DNA of 18,364 nt from SCRA01 sp035533275 (GCA_035533275.1 DATLUD010000009.1:1-18364), one strand, 5' to 3'. Shown: positions 1-7,646, numbered from the stretch's first letter. Numbers and translations: made by a program. The notes: generated from the sequence alone by a model not told the origin.

Positions 1-773
1 ATGGAGACGGGCGTGAGGTCCGGCTTCTGCCGCGCGGCCTCGTCCAGCACCTCGGGCAGACCCTCGAACGTGAAGCGGTTGGCCACTTCCTCCGTGCCGC
101 TGAACGCCAGTACGGGGCACGGCATCTTCGCCAGGTACCTCTCGATGTTGTAGCGCTCCTCGGGGCCGTACTTCTCCAAGTACTGCGCCGCCCCGGAGAT
201 GTACGGCATGGGGATCTCCACGCGCATCGGGCGATCGGGCTCGCCGCGGTCGACCCACTGCTGGGCCTCCGCCAGGTGCGCGCGGAAGACATCGGCCTGC
301 CGCGTGCGCAGCCAGCGGGAGTACGAGAGCAGCGGCGGCGAGAGCAGCACCGCCGCCTTCACGCGCGCGTCGCGCTCGAGCGCCAAGTAGTAGCAGGTCT
401 TGGCGGCGCCGCGGCTGTGCCCCCAGAGCAGGATCTTGCGATAGCCGCGCTCCCAGAGCAACGAGATCCAGGCGCGCCAGTCGAGCCGGCAATCGTCGAT
501 GTTCTCGTATCCCGTGCCCAACAGCGGGCCGCCGATGGGGCCGCTCACCACGTCGTGGCCGCGATTGTTGGCCATCAGGCTCGGCGCGCCCAGGGCGGCA
601 AGACGCTGCGCGAAATGCCGGTAGAGCGGCTGATAGAAGCTCTGCCCGCTGCCGTGCATCATGAGCGAGACGTCGATCGGGAGACTCTCGGACGGCGGCG
701 CGGCGGCCGCCAGAAACATCCCCGCCAGCGTCACTCCGTCATCGGCGGCGACCTCGACCAGCTCGACGTTCAT
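1..773 (-). CDS. Alpha/beta hydrolase (3' end beyond window)
   Basis: This is a serine hydrolase of the alpha/beta-hydrolase superfamily. The frame is open from an ATG at 773 to the window edge (257 codons seen). A GAGGAG ribosome-binding site lies seven bases upstream of the ATG. The nucleophile elbow GHSRGA is at residues 118-123 (Ser120 as the likely nucleophile), and an oxyanion-type HGSG follows the third strand at 40-43. There is no signal peptide, so it should be cytoplasmic. It lies 73 bases downstream of the PRPP synthetase-like gene on the same strand and may be co-transcribed with it. COG1926 phosphoribosyltransferases, one of which sits just beyond, are known to occur next to or fused with dienelactone-hydrolase-like proteins, so the association may be functional. 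The substrate cannot be told, and the acid and histidine of the triad are not assigned. Confidence 0.85.
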   Translation of the reverse strand, partial: MNVELVEVAADDGVTLAGMFLAAAAPPSESLPIDVSLMMHGSGQSFYQPLYRHFAQRLAALGAPSLMANNRGHDVVSGPIGGPLLGTGYENIDDCRLDWRAWISLLWERGYRKILLWGHSRGAAKTCYYLALERDARVKAAVLLSPPLLSYSRWLRTRQADVFRAHLAEAQQWVDRGEPDRPMRVEIPMPYISGAAQYLEKYGPEERYNIERYLAKMPCPVLAFSGTEEVANRFTFEGLPEVLDEAARQKPDLTPVS

Positions 774-846
774 GCTCACGCTCCTCGGCGCCACCTACGC
801 CGCAGCAGCCAGGCCCCTCCTGCCTTGCGCGCGCGCCGCAGGAGCG

Positions 847-1833
847 CTAGACCTCCGTGAGCGCGCTGAGCGACTCGCCGAGGTGGATGCGCCGGATGGC
901 GTCGGCGACGAACGGGGCGGAATCGAGCACCGTGACCTTCGGGTCGAGGATGTCCGGCGCGAGCCGGAACGGCGGAACGGTATCGGTCACCACCACCCGC
1001 TCCACGGGCATCTCGCGGACCAGAGACGGGGCCTTGCCGGCGAAGAGCCCGTGGGTGGCCGCCGCATAGACGCGGCTTGCCCCATGGGCGCGGCACGCCT
1101 GAGCCGCCCGCGCGAGCGTTCCCCCCGTGCTGATCAGGTCATCGTAGATGACGGCGGTGCGCCCACGCACCTCGCCCACCAACGCCTCGCCGCTCACCGT
1201 GTCGTCGAGGCGATGCTTCTCCACGAACGCCGCCGTGACCGCGCGCCCCAAACGCCGGCTCAGGCCATGCTGAAACCGCACCGCCCGTTTGACGCCCCCG
1301 GGATCAGGGGAGACGACTACCACGTCGCCGTCGCCGACAACGTCGGCGAAATAGTCCACAAAGAGCTTGGTCGCCTCGAGGTGATCGGTGGGACACCGAA
1401 AGGCGTTTTGGAAGGCCGCCAAGTTATGCACGTCCATGGCCACGACCCGATCCGTCCCCACCGCGGCGAAGAGCGCGGCGACGTAGCGCGTGGTCACGGG
1501 ATCGCGCGGCTGGTTCTTTCGATCCTGCCGGGCGTAGCACAGATACGGCACGACCGCCGTCACGCTGGCAGCCGAGGCGTCCTTCAAGGCACCGATGAAA
1601 AAGAGCATCCGGCAGAGCTTGTCGTTCACGCTCGCCGTCGGCTCGGCGTACAGCGAGTGCAGCACGTAGACGTCCTGGTTGCGCACGTTCACGAGCGGGC
1701 GCGCCTTATGCTCGCCGTCCTCGAACTCCGGCTCGTCGTGAGCGCCCAGCGGAACCGCCAGCGCTTTGCTCACCCGCTCGCCGTACTCGCGGGTCGCGCG
1801 GAGCGCAAACAGCGCCAATGTCGAATCGCTCAT
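847..1833 (-). CDS. prs: Ribose-phosphate pyrophosphokinase-like protein (PRPP synthetase)
   Basis: It would make phosphoribosyl pyrophosphate from ribose 5-phosphate and ATP in the cytosol. The 328-residue length fits the family (about 310-320). Visible hallmarks are FEDGE at 37-41, YARQDRK at 100-106 (the ATP-binding loop), a DVHN segment at 134-137 in the place of the catalytic DLH histidine, the flexible-loop lysine/arginine in EKHR at 205-208, SPDPGGVKRA at 175-184 and the PRPP-binding DDLISTGGT at 231-239. The chosen ATG has GAAAGGAG just upstream; the frame stays open further 5' but has no such site. The N-terminal segment after FEDGE lacks the usual acidic and isoleucine-rich pattern, so this is a divergent paralogue and perhaps not the housekeeping copy. 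It is divergent from a phosphoribosyltransferase gene 70 bases away, which would use its product. Confidence 0.9.
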   Translation of the reverse strand: MSDSTLALFALRATREYGERVSKALAVPLGAHDEPEFEDGEHKARPLVNVRNQDVYVLHSLYAEPTASVNDKLCRMLFFIGALKDASAASVTAVVPYLCYARQDRKNQPRDPVTTRYVAALFAAVGTDRVVAMDVHNLAAFQNAFRCPTDHLEATKLFVDYFADVVGDGDVVVVSPDPGGVKRAVRFQHGLSRRLGRAVTAAFVEKHRLDDTVSGEALVGEVRGRTAVIYDDLISTGGTLARAAQACRAHGASRVYAAATHGLFAGKAPSLVREMPVERVVVTDTVPPFRLAPDILDPKVTVLDSAPFVADAIRRIHLGESLSALTEV

Positions 1834-1903
1834 CACGCTCCTTTCGTTCCCGCCTTGGGCTGACTGCAAAATAGGACGAATCGCCCCGAAAGGCTCTGCG
1901 ATC

Positions 1904-2581
1904 ATGTTCGCCGATCGAGAAGACGCTGGCCGACGGCTCGCGGCCAAACTCACCAGGTTCAAGGGTCCGGATACGTGCGTGCTGGCGTTGCCCCGGGGCG
2001 GGGTACCGGTCGCCTTTTACGTTGCCGAGCGCTTGGGCGCGCCGCTCGATCTGGTGCTGGTGCGCAAGATCGGCGCGCCGAGTCAGCCCGAGCTGGCCGT
2101 CGGCGCGGTCGTTGACGGACACGATCCCGAGGTCGTGGTCAACGAGGATGTCGTCGCCATGTTCCATCTCCCCAAGGACTACCTGAAGGAGGAGACCGCC
2201 AGGCAGCTCAAGGAGATCGAGCGCCGTCGCGAGGTCTACCTTGCGGGAAGGCCGCGCATCGACTTGGCTGGACGGACGGTGCTGATCGTGGACGACGGCA
2301 TCGCCACCGGAGCCACGATCAAGGCGGCCCTGCGCGCGACGCGCCGCGCGAAGCCCAAGCGGCTCGTGCTGGCCGTCCCCGTCGCGCCCGTGGACACCAT
2401 CGAGGCGTTGCGCGGCGAGGCCGACGAGGTCGTCTGCCTCGAAGCGCACGAGCTCTTCGGAGCGATCGGCGCCTACTATGCGGACTTCACGCAAGTCGGC
2501 GACGACGAGGTGCGCGACTTGATGGCACGCGCCGATGCGTGGCGCTCCTCCGAGCCGGCGCCGCCGCACAGCGCCTCCTAG
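1904..2581 (+). CDS. Predicted phosphoribosyltransferase, COG1926 type
   Basis: This is a type I phosphoribosyltransferase-fold protein of 225 residues. The PRPP-binding motif VLIVDDGIATGAT is at 127-138, with the two acidic residues followed by the TGAT loop, and the pyrophosphate-loop segment LPRGGVPVA is at 29-37. The flexible KIGAPSQPELAVGAV segment near 55-69 is typical of the COG1926 branch, whose substrate is not established. The ATG at 1904 is preceded by GAAAGG; the reading frame extends upstream to 1766, but that part overlaps the divergent prs gene and looks non-coding. The gene begins a co-directional run that continues into the CapA-like gene 30 bases later. The divergent PRPP synthetase-like neighbour suggests a local supply of its co-substrate. 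Confidence 0.9.
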   Translation: MFADREDAGRRLAAKLTRFKGPDTCVLALPRGGVPVAFYVAERLGAPLDLVLVRKIGAPSQPELAVGAVVDGHDPEVVVNEDVVAMFHLPKDYLKEETARQLKEIERRREVYLAGRPRIDLAGRTVLIVDDGIATGATIKAALRATRRAKPKRLVLAVPVAPVDTIEALRGEADEVVCLEAHELFGAIGAYYADFTQVGDDEVRDLMARADAWRSSEPAPPHSAS

Positions 2582-2611
2582 CGGCGAAGGAGAGGAGCGC
2601 TGTCCGCCCTC

Positions 2612-3769
2612 GTGCTCGCCCTCTGCGGAGACGTGATGACGGGGCGGGGCATCGATCAGATCCTGCCTCATCCGGGGGACCCGCGGCTCCAGGAGCCGTA
2701 CGTGACCTCGGCGTTGCGCTACGTGGAGCTCGCCGAGGCGGCGAACGGGACGATCCGCCGGCCCGCGGACTACGCGTACATCTGGGGCGATGCCCTTGCC
2801 GCGTTCGACCGGGCACAGCCCGCCGCGCGCATCGTCAACCTCGAGACCAGCATCACCACCAGCTCGGAGCGGTGGCCCAAGGACATCCATTACCGGATGC
2901 ACCCCGAGAACGTCGCGTGCCTCGCGGCCGCCGGCATCGATTGCTGCGCACTGGCCAACAATCACCTCATGGACTGCGGCTACACGGGCTTGGCCGAAAC
3001 GCTCGAGACCCTCGAGCGCGCCGGCATCGCCGCGTGCGGCGCGGGGCTCGACCAACCGCAGGCGGAGGCGCCAGCGATCATCGAGGCGCCGGGGCAGGGG
3101 CGCGTCCTGGTCTACTCCTGCGCCACCACCACCAGCGGCGTTCCGCCGGAGTGGGGCGCCGGCCCGGACGCGCCGGGCGTCAACCTGCTGGCGGATCTCT
3201 CCGACGCAGCGGCGGCGCGCATCGCCGATCGCGTGCGCTCGGAGAAGAAGCCCGGCGACATCGCGGTGGTCTCCATCCACTGGGGCGGCAACTGGGGCTA
3301 CCGCATTCCCGCCGACCAGGTCCGCTTCGCGCACCGCCTCACGGAGACGGGCGGCGTCGACGTGGTCCACGGCCACTCATCGCATCACGCCAAAGGCGTC
3401 GAGATCCACCAGGGAAAGCTCATCCTCTACGGCTGCGGCGACTTCCTCAACGACTACGAGGGTATCGGTGGCTACGAGGGCTATCGCGGCGATCTGTCGC
3501 TCATGTATCTTCCGACGGTCGAGACGGAGAGCGGACGGCTGAAGCGCCTCGAGCTCGTGCCGTTTCAAGTCAGACAGTTCAGACTGAAGCGCGCTCGGCA
3601 CGGCGACGCGCACTGGCTGCGGGATACGCTGAATCGGGAGGGGAGAAGATTCGGCACGCAGTTTACGCTGACGGACGACCGGACCCTGACGCTCACTCGC
3701 TTCGCCGCCCAAGCAGCCTCGCGGGTGAGGGAAAGAGGTGAAGACCAAGACGATGCAACGGTGACATGA
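2612..3769 (+). CDS. CapA-family metallophosphatase (PGA_cap domain)
   Basis: This is a calcineurin-like metallophosphoesterase-fold protein of the poly-gamma-glutamate capsule synthesis CapA family (PGA_cap). Motifs in order: GDVMTGR at 6-12, NLETS at 76-80, ANNH at 115-118, IHWGGNWG at 222-229, and HGHSSHH at 253-259. These supply the Asp, Asn and His ligands expected for a two-metal site. No signal peptide or membrane segment is seen, unlike the membrane-anchored CapA of Bacillus, and no capB or capC is nearby, so a role in capsule synthesis is doubtful. Stand-alone soluble members are common and uncharacterised. The GTG at 2612 is used as the start; a GGAGAGGAG tract ends about 14 bases upstream, a little far, so a CTG at 2600 is possible. 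It ends one base before the next ATG. Confidence 0.85.
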   Translation: MLALCGDVMTGRGIDQILPHPGDPRLQEPYVTSALRYVELAEAANGTIRRPADYAYIWGDALAAFDRAQPAARIVNLETSITTSSERWPKDIHYRMHPENVACLAAAGIDCCALANNHLMDCGYTGLAETLETLERAGIAACGAGLDQPQAEAPAIIEAPGQGRVLVYSCATTTSGVPPEWGAGPDAPGVNLLADLSDAAAARIADRVRSEKKPGDIAVVSIHWGGNWGYRIPADQVRFAHRLTETGGVDVVHGHSSHHAKGVEIHQGKLILYGCGDFLNDYEGIGGYEGYRGDLSLMYLPTVETESGRLKRLELVPFQVRQFRLKRARHGDAHWLRDTLNREGRRFGTQFTLTDDRTLTLTRFAAQAASRVRERGEDQDDATVT

Positions 3770-3770
3770 T

Positions 3771-4052
3771 ATGAGTGGACCACATACGGCGGAACATCCT
3801 TCGTACTATGCCGCCGACACGGGGCAGCACGTGGTCGCCGACACGGCGAGAAGCCAATGGTCGGCCGCGGCGAGAGACAGCCGCAACCTAGCGTTCGATG
3901 CCGTGGTCGAGGCACGCGGCGACGAGCTGACGGGAGCGTCCTGGCGGCTCGACCATAAGAAAAAGCGCAGCGGCGAGACGCACCACCTCGAGGCGTTCCC
4001 GAAGGGCGCCTCGTTGAGCTCCTTCACGAGGGTCAAGATCTTCAAGCCGTGA
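3771..4052 (+). CDS. Hypothetical 93-residue protein
   Basis: This small open frame starts one base after the CapA-like stop codon. No family is recognised. The product is hydrophilic and mixed-charge, with no signal peptide or membrane segment. Its C-terminal half carries a basic patch (DHKKKRSGE near 61-69) and a short hydrophobic end (SFTRVKIFKP). The ribosome-binding site is weak, so translation may depend on coupling to the upstream stop. Its position inside a co-directional run favours a real gene, but the opposite strand is also open here, so a chance frame cannot be excluded. Confidence 0.45.
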   Translation: MSGPHTAEHPSYYAADTGQHVVADTARSQWSAAARDSRNLAFDAVVEARGDELTGASWRLDHKKKRSGETHHLEAFPKGASLSSFTRVKIFKP

Positions 4053-4151
4053 CGAGCGCCCCAAGCATCACGCGAGAGTTGGGTAGAACCTGAGTCGAGG
4101 AGCGCCGGCGAAGGCGTGCCGCAGTGTTGGCGTGATGAACGAGAGGCGCTC

Positions 4152-4748
4152 ATGAACGCGGAAGATCGCGAAGACCTGGACATCGAGTTCGACATGCTCC
4201 TGGACGACGTCGCGGAGCTGAAGCGCCGTCTCGTTGACGACGGTCCTCGTCTGCTGACCGAGGCTTGCCGCGAGCTGAGCGACGTGGAGCCGACGCTCGA
4301 GGCCAGAGTCGACGGCCTGCTGAAGCGCGTCGAGGTCGTCACCGAACGTCTCGAGACGCACTCGACGCAACTCCGCTCGCTCGCGCGGGAACGGCGCGGG
4401 CGCCTGACCGGGGTCTCCACGGCGGTTCAAGACATCGGCCTTTCGCTCCAGAGCATGATCCATCTACTCGATGCGCAGGTCGAGTGGCTCCGGGACGAGC
4501 TCACTCGTTTAGAACAGCTCAAGACCGCAGCGGGTTGGCAGCCCGCGGCGCCCCAAGGCCAGACACCCGTCCAGCGCGTGCTGAGCTGGATCTCGGGCCT
4601 TCGAGCGCAGCTCAAGAAAGTCGGCGGGATGCTCTGGAACATCATCGCGCTCCTGCTGACCCCGAAGCAGTGGACGCTCAAGGGCGAGCTGGGAACGGGC
4701 GTCCTCGGTCTCTTCAACGCCGGGATCGAGATCCAGTTCGGCCCATAG
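4152..4748 (+). CDS. Coiled-coil protein with hydrophobic C-terminal patch, unknown function
   Basis: The 198-residue product is almost wholly helical by composition. An acidic and basic heptad-like stretch runs from about 4 to 125 (LLDDVAELKRRL, LLKRVEVVTERL, and WLRDELTRLEQL are the clearest heptads), broken by a Pro/Gln-rich hinge at 130-139. A second amphipathic helix at 140-156 leads into a hydrophobic segment at 157-170 (GGMLWNIIALLLT), followed by a glycine-rich tail. The segment is short for a membrane helix and may instead be a membrane-association or oligomerisation patch. The ATG at 4152 is chosen because GAGAGG lies five bases upstream; a GTG at 4116 is an alternative. The stop is 16 bases before rtcB, so the two are very probably co-translated. 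No known family is recognised. Confidence 0.75.
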   Translation: MNAEDREDLDIEFDMLLDDVAELKRRLVDDGPRLLTEACRELSDVEPTLEARVDGLLKRVEVVTERLETHSTQLRSLARERRGRLTGVSTAVQDIGLSLQSMIHLLDAQVEWLRDELTRLEQLKTAAGWQPAAPQGQTPVQRVLSWISGLRAQLKKVGGMLWNIIALLLTPKQWTLKGELGTGVLGLFNAGIEIQFGP

Positions 4749-4764
4749 GCGGGCGCGAGGCACC

Positions 4765-6159
4765 ATGCAGGCGACGGCGCACAAGTTCGAGGGACTCACG
4801 CGGGACGAGCGCGGCTTCTACGTGCTTCAAAACGAGGATACGGCCTTCGTGCCCGTGCGCTTGTTCTTGACCGAGACGTTGCTCAACGACGTCGACGACG
4901 TCGTGTACGGGCAGATCATCAACGCGACACGGTTCCCGGGCACGAAGATGGTTGCCATCATGCCCGACGTGCACATCGGCTATGGCGTGCCGATCGGCTC
5001 GGTCATCTTGACCGATGCTCACAACGGCGCGATCGCCATGGGCCCGGTCGGCTATGACATCGGCTGCGGGATGATCTCGGCACGTTCGCCGGTCCCTGCG
5101 AGCAGCGCCACGCCCGAGAGGCGGCTCGCCTTCAATCGGGCCGTCATGGAGCGGGTCGAGATGGGAACCGGAAGCCGGAGCCGCACGTTGCGAGAGCTCT
5201 CGAAGGTGGACTTCGAACGTCTCGTGCGAGGCGGAGCGCCGGCCTACAACACGATGTTCGGTGAAGCCTTCGACCGAAGCCACTGCGAGCGGGACACGTT
5301 GCCGGTCGACGACGCGTGGAGCATTCCGTGGGGCGGGCCGGGCCATCCGGAGCGGGGCGTCAAGCAGATCGGCAGCCTCGGAGCGGGCAATCATTTCATG
5401 GAGCTTCAACGCTGCGTGCAAACGGAGACGCTCTTCGTTCAGATCCATACCGGCAGCCGGGGCTTCGGGCACGGCCTCGCCACGAACTACTTCCATCTGG
5501 CGCGGGCCGAGAAGCCGCGTGAGATCACCCACTTGGACCTCGGCTACTTCACGCCTGACTCACCTCACTTTGCGGAATATCTGAATGCCGTCTCGGCCGG
5601 CGCCAACTTCGCCATCGTCAACCGGCTCGTCATTTTCAAGTCCGTGGCCGAAGCGTTCGAGCAGGTGTTCTCCGAGCGGCTCGAGGTGATCTACGAGATC
5701 AGCCACAACTTGGTGCAACGGGAGAGCCACCCGGAGTTCGGAGACGTGTGGGTTCACCGCAAAGGAGCCACCCGGGCATTTCCGGCGGGTCATCCCGCGC
5801 TCGCCGGCACCAGGTGGGAGCACACCGGCCACCCCATCCTCATCCCTGCCAGCAATCTCGATCGCAGCCACATCCTACGGGCGCTGCCCGGCGCCGTCAA
5901 CAGCGCGTACTCCGTCAACCACGGGTCGGGAAGACGTCTCTCACGTACGTATGCGAGAAAGCATCTCGACCGCTGGGAGGTGGACGAGAACTACCGGGAG
6001 CAAGGCATCGTCATCAACCTGGGCGAGCGTGCTCCGATCGACGAGTCCGCCCCGTGCTATAAGCCGGCAAGCGAGGTCATCGAGTGCGTCGTGCGAGCGG
6101 GCTTGGCGCAAGTCGAGTACGAGCTCGTTCCGCTCTCGTCTCTCAAAGGCAGGGACTGA
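4765..6159 (+). CDS. rtcB: RNA-splicing ligase RtcB-like protein
   Basis: RtcB joins 2',3'-cyclic phosphate or 3'-phosphate RNA ends to 5'-OH ends using GTP and Mn2+. The 464-residue protein carries the full active site by comparison with the Pyrococcus enzyme: MPDVHIGYG at 66-74, GYDIGCGM at 96-103 (metal Cys101), GAGNHFME at 206-213 (His210), HTGSRGFGHG at 228-237 (His228), SHNLVQRE at 313-320 (His313), NHGSGRRLSR at 385-394 (His386, the guanylated histidine) and the C-terminal LKG (Lys461). The loop normally reading PGSMGTASY is PASNLDRSH at 361-369; both serines keep their place. The ATG at 4765 follows a GCGAGG site. No archease gene is adjacent. The upstream coiled-coil, CapA-like and phosphoribosyltransferase genes point in the same direction and suggest an RNA-repair or stress setting. 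Confidence 0.95.
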   Translation: MQATAHKFEGLTRDERGFYVLQNEDTAFVPVRLFLTETLLNDVDDVVYGQIINATRFPGTKMVAIMPDVHIGYGVPIGSVILTDAHNGAIAMGPVGYDIGCGMISARSPVPASSATPERRLAFNRAVMERVEMGTGSRSRTLRELSKVDFERLVRGGAPAYNTMFGEAFDRSHCERDTLPVDDAWSIPWGGPGHPERGVKQIGSLGAGNHFMELQRCVQTETLFVQIHTGSRGFGHGLATNYFHLARAEKPREITHLDLGYFTPDSPHFAEYLNAVSAGANFAIVNRLVIFKSVAEAFEQVFSERLEVIYEISHNLVQRESHPEFGDVWVHRKGATRAFPAGHPALAGTRWEHTGHPILIPASNLDRSHILRALPGAVNSAYSVNHGSGRRLSRTYARKHLDRWEVDENYREQGIVINLGERAPIDESAPCYKPASEVIECVVRAGLAQVEYELVPLSSLKGRD

Positions 6160-6175
6160 GCGCATGCGCGCTCGG
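6156..6175. terminator. GC-rich hairpin between convergent rtcB and ATP-grasp genes
   Basis: A six-base perfect stem (GAGCGC/GCGCTC) with a four-base ATGC loop spans 6158-6173, extended by one wobble and one C-G pair. It includes the rtcB stop codon and lies in the 42-base gap between two convergent genes, where a two-way terminator would be expected. There is no T-tract on either side, so it is not a classical intrinsic terminator. Confidence 0.3.
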
Positions 6176-6201
6176 CACCCTCCACCGGTGTCGGCGGTCC
6201 T

Positions 6202-6900
6202 CTATTGGCGCCCCGAGGGCGTGTAGTAGCCCTTGCGGTCACGCTCCCGGCGGGTCATCTTGTGCGGTTGCCGGCCCAGGTGCTTCTCGCTCGTCATCGT
6301 CGCCGAGAGCACCTCATACGTGTTCGGGCTCAGGCTCACGGGGTCGAAGACGAAGCCGGTGATCGGCGTTGTCTCGAACATCTTGGCGGCGCGCACGATC
6401 AGGTCGGCGAGCGTGCGCAGGATATGATGGTCGGTGGGCAGGACGTGCTTGTCGCGCAATGCCCTGACCATCGCATCCGCCTCCGCCTCATGAACGGGAA
6501 GGACGTCCGCAGTGACTTCGCGTCCGCCACCCTCGCGCGCAGGAGCACTGAGCTCAATCAGCTTTCTTCCCGCGTCGTCGAGATAGCCGGAGAGGGAGAG
6601 CTCGCGCTGACCGCCGATCTCGCGGTGAGCCATGATGCGGGCGCCCGGGTTCGTTGAGATGAACCCAGCGAGGCGCTCGTAGGCGCGCCGGATCTGCTCG
6701 GGAGTCTTCAGGTGGCGGACGACGATCTCCGTGCCGGAGCCTTGAACCGGGACCAGCGCCAAGACGACGGGAAAGCCCCCGTTGCGGCCGATGTCGATGG
6801 CCTCGTCCGCCATGTCGACGAACTGTCCCTTGGCCAATCGAATGCCGAACCGAGTGGCGATCTCATGCAGTTGCTCGTGCGGAATCGCGTTTCGGACCAT
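6202..6900 (-). CDS. Stand-alone, degenerate ATP-grasp protein resembling the beta half of ADP-forming acyl-CoA synthetase
   Basis: The 232-residue protein follows the layout of the ATP-grasp_5 domain. LHEIATRFGIRLAKGQ at 11-26 matches the 'L..YGIpvakg' opening, GGFPVVLA at 41-48 the 'GfPVVLK' strand, REIGGQREL at 93-101 the glutamate-bearing strand, SAPAREGGGREVTAD at 118-132 the G.GG..E..D loop, and TGFVFDPVSLSP at 181-192 the 'ElDiNPl.v' end. Two key features are gone: the lysine after PVVL is Ala48, and the 'HKsdvGGV' motif is replaced by VQGSGTEIV. NP has become DP. It therefore probably does not bind ATP in the usual way, or has another role. No CoA-binding alpha subunit is nearby. The C-terminal 25 residues are strongly basic. 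The ATG at 6900 has GGGGAGAG upstream. The family assignment rests on motif reading only. Confidence 0.7.
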   Translation of the reverse strand: MVRNAIPHEQLHEIATRFGIRLAKGQFVDMADEAIDIGRNGGFPVVLALVPVQGSGTEIVVRHLKTPEQIRRAYERLAGFISTNPGARIMAHREIGGQRELSLSGYLDDAGRKLIELSAPAREGGGREVTADVLPVHEAEADAMVRALRDKHVLPTDHHILRTLADLIVRAAKMFETTPITGFVFDPVSLSPNTYEVLSATMTSEKHLGRQPHKMTRRERDRKGYYTPSGRQ

Positions 6901-7091
6901 GTGCGTGCTCTCCCCTGCGGTGCTGCTCAGATGTCTCTTTCCCTCATTCTCCGGCGCCTCCGTTTCTAAGACTATGGCATACGGGGAGGAATCGCTCGCG
7001 AAGACGGCGGGAAGAAGCCCGGCAGCGGGACGCCGGCAACCGAGAGGGCAGCGGTAGGCATGCTTGGGCTGCGGCGTCGTATTGCTCGGCT

Positions 7092-7646
7092 ATGTGCGAA
7101 GAGTCTCCACGCGAACGGATCGGCCGCCCGCGCCGCTCGCGACGCATCTACGAGGGGCGCGTCGTCTCCTTGCGCGTCGACGAGGTCGAGTCGGGCGACG
7201 GCCGGTCGCGCCCCTACGAAGTCGTCGAGCATCCCGGCGCCGTCTGCGTCGTGGCCCAGCCGGAGCCCGGGCGCATCGTGATGGTGCGGCAGTATCGCCC
7301 GGCCATCGACCGCTACTTGTGGGAGGTCCCGGCGGGCAAGCTCGACCCCGGCGAGACCGCCGTCGATTGCGCGGTGCGCGAGCTGCGCGAGGAGACGGGC
7401 TATCGCTGCGAGCGGATGCGCGAGCTGTGGAGCTTCTTCACGTCGCCCGGCTTCTGCGACGAGCGCCTGCACCTCTGCGTGGCCGAGGGCGTCGTGCCCG
7501 GGCCGCCGGAGCCTGAGCCGTACGAAGAGATCCGGGTGGAGGTCATGCCCGTGGACGAGGCGTGGGCGATGGTGACGCGCGACGAGATCCCAGATGCCAA
7601 GACGCAGATCGCGCTGGCGTGGACCCGTGCGCGACGGAGATCGTGA
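7092..7646 (+). CDS. Nudix hydrolase, ADP-ribose pyrophosphatase type
   Basis: It hydrolyses a nucleoside diphosphate derivative, most likely ADP-ribose to AMP and ribose 5-phosphate. The Nudix box is perfect: G82, E88, R96-E97-L98, E100-E101 and G103 fit GX5EX7REUXEEXGU. VRQYRPAIDRYLWEVPAGKL just before the box and TSPGFCDE after it (the proline about 15 residues past the box) are typical of the ADPRase subfamily. The 184-residue length is usual for that group. No clear ribosome-binding site precedes the ATG at 7092, and no better in-frame start is seen. Its last 104 bases overlap the end of the convergent methyltransferase frame. The product ribose 5-phosphate would be a substrate for the PRPP synthetase-like enzyme in the same neighbourhood; that link is an inference. 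Confidence 0.93.
   Translation: MCEESPRERIGRPRRSRRIYEGRVVSLRVDEVESGDGRSRPYEVVEHPGAVCVVAQPEPGRIVMVRQYRPAIDRYLWEVPAGKLDPGETAVDCAVRELREETGYRCERMRELWSFFTSPGFCDERLHLCVAEGVVPGPPEPEPYEEIRVEVMPVDEAWAMVTRDEIPDAKTQIALAWTRARRRS

Noticed and set aside
661..1863. A 400-codon plus-strand open frame opposite the PRPP synthetase-like gene
   Set aside because: It is antisense to a gene with unmistakable PRPP-binding motifs and has a low-complexity His/Arg-rich composition.
1706..3376. A 556-codon minus-strand open frame opposite the phosphoribosyltransferase and CapA-like genes
   Set aside because: It runs across two recognisable genes and their gap, and its His/Arg/Gly/Asp-rich product shows no motif; the plus-strand genes have clear catalytic motifs.
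3806..4420. A 204-codon minus-strand open frame opposite the 93-residue and coiled-coil genes
   Set aside because: Its product is Ser/Arg-rich with no structure and spans two plus-strand frames; it looks like a shadow, though it lowers confidence in the 93-residue gene.
6974..7057. A 27-residue basic open frame in the Nudix/ATP-grasp intergenic region
   Set aside because: No ribosome-binding site precedes its ATG, the composition is Arg/Gly/Ala-rich as expected by chance, and no family is recognised. The rest of 6901-7091 shows nothing beyond the ribosome-binding site of the minus gene.
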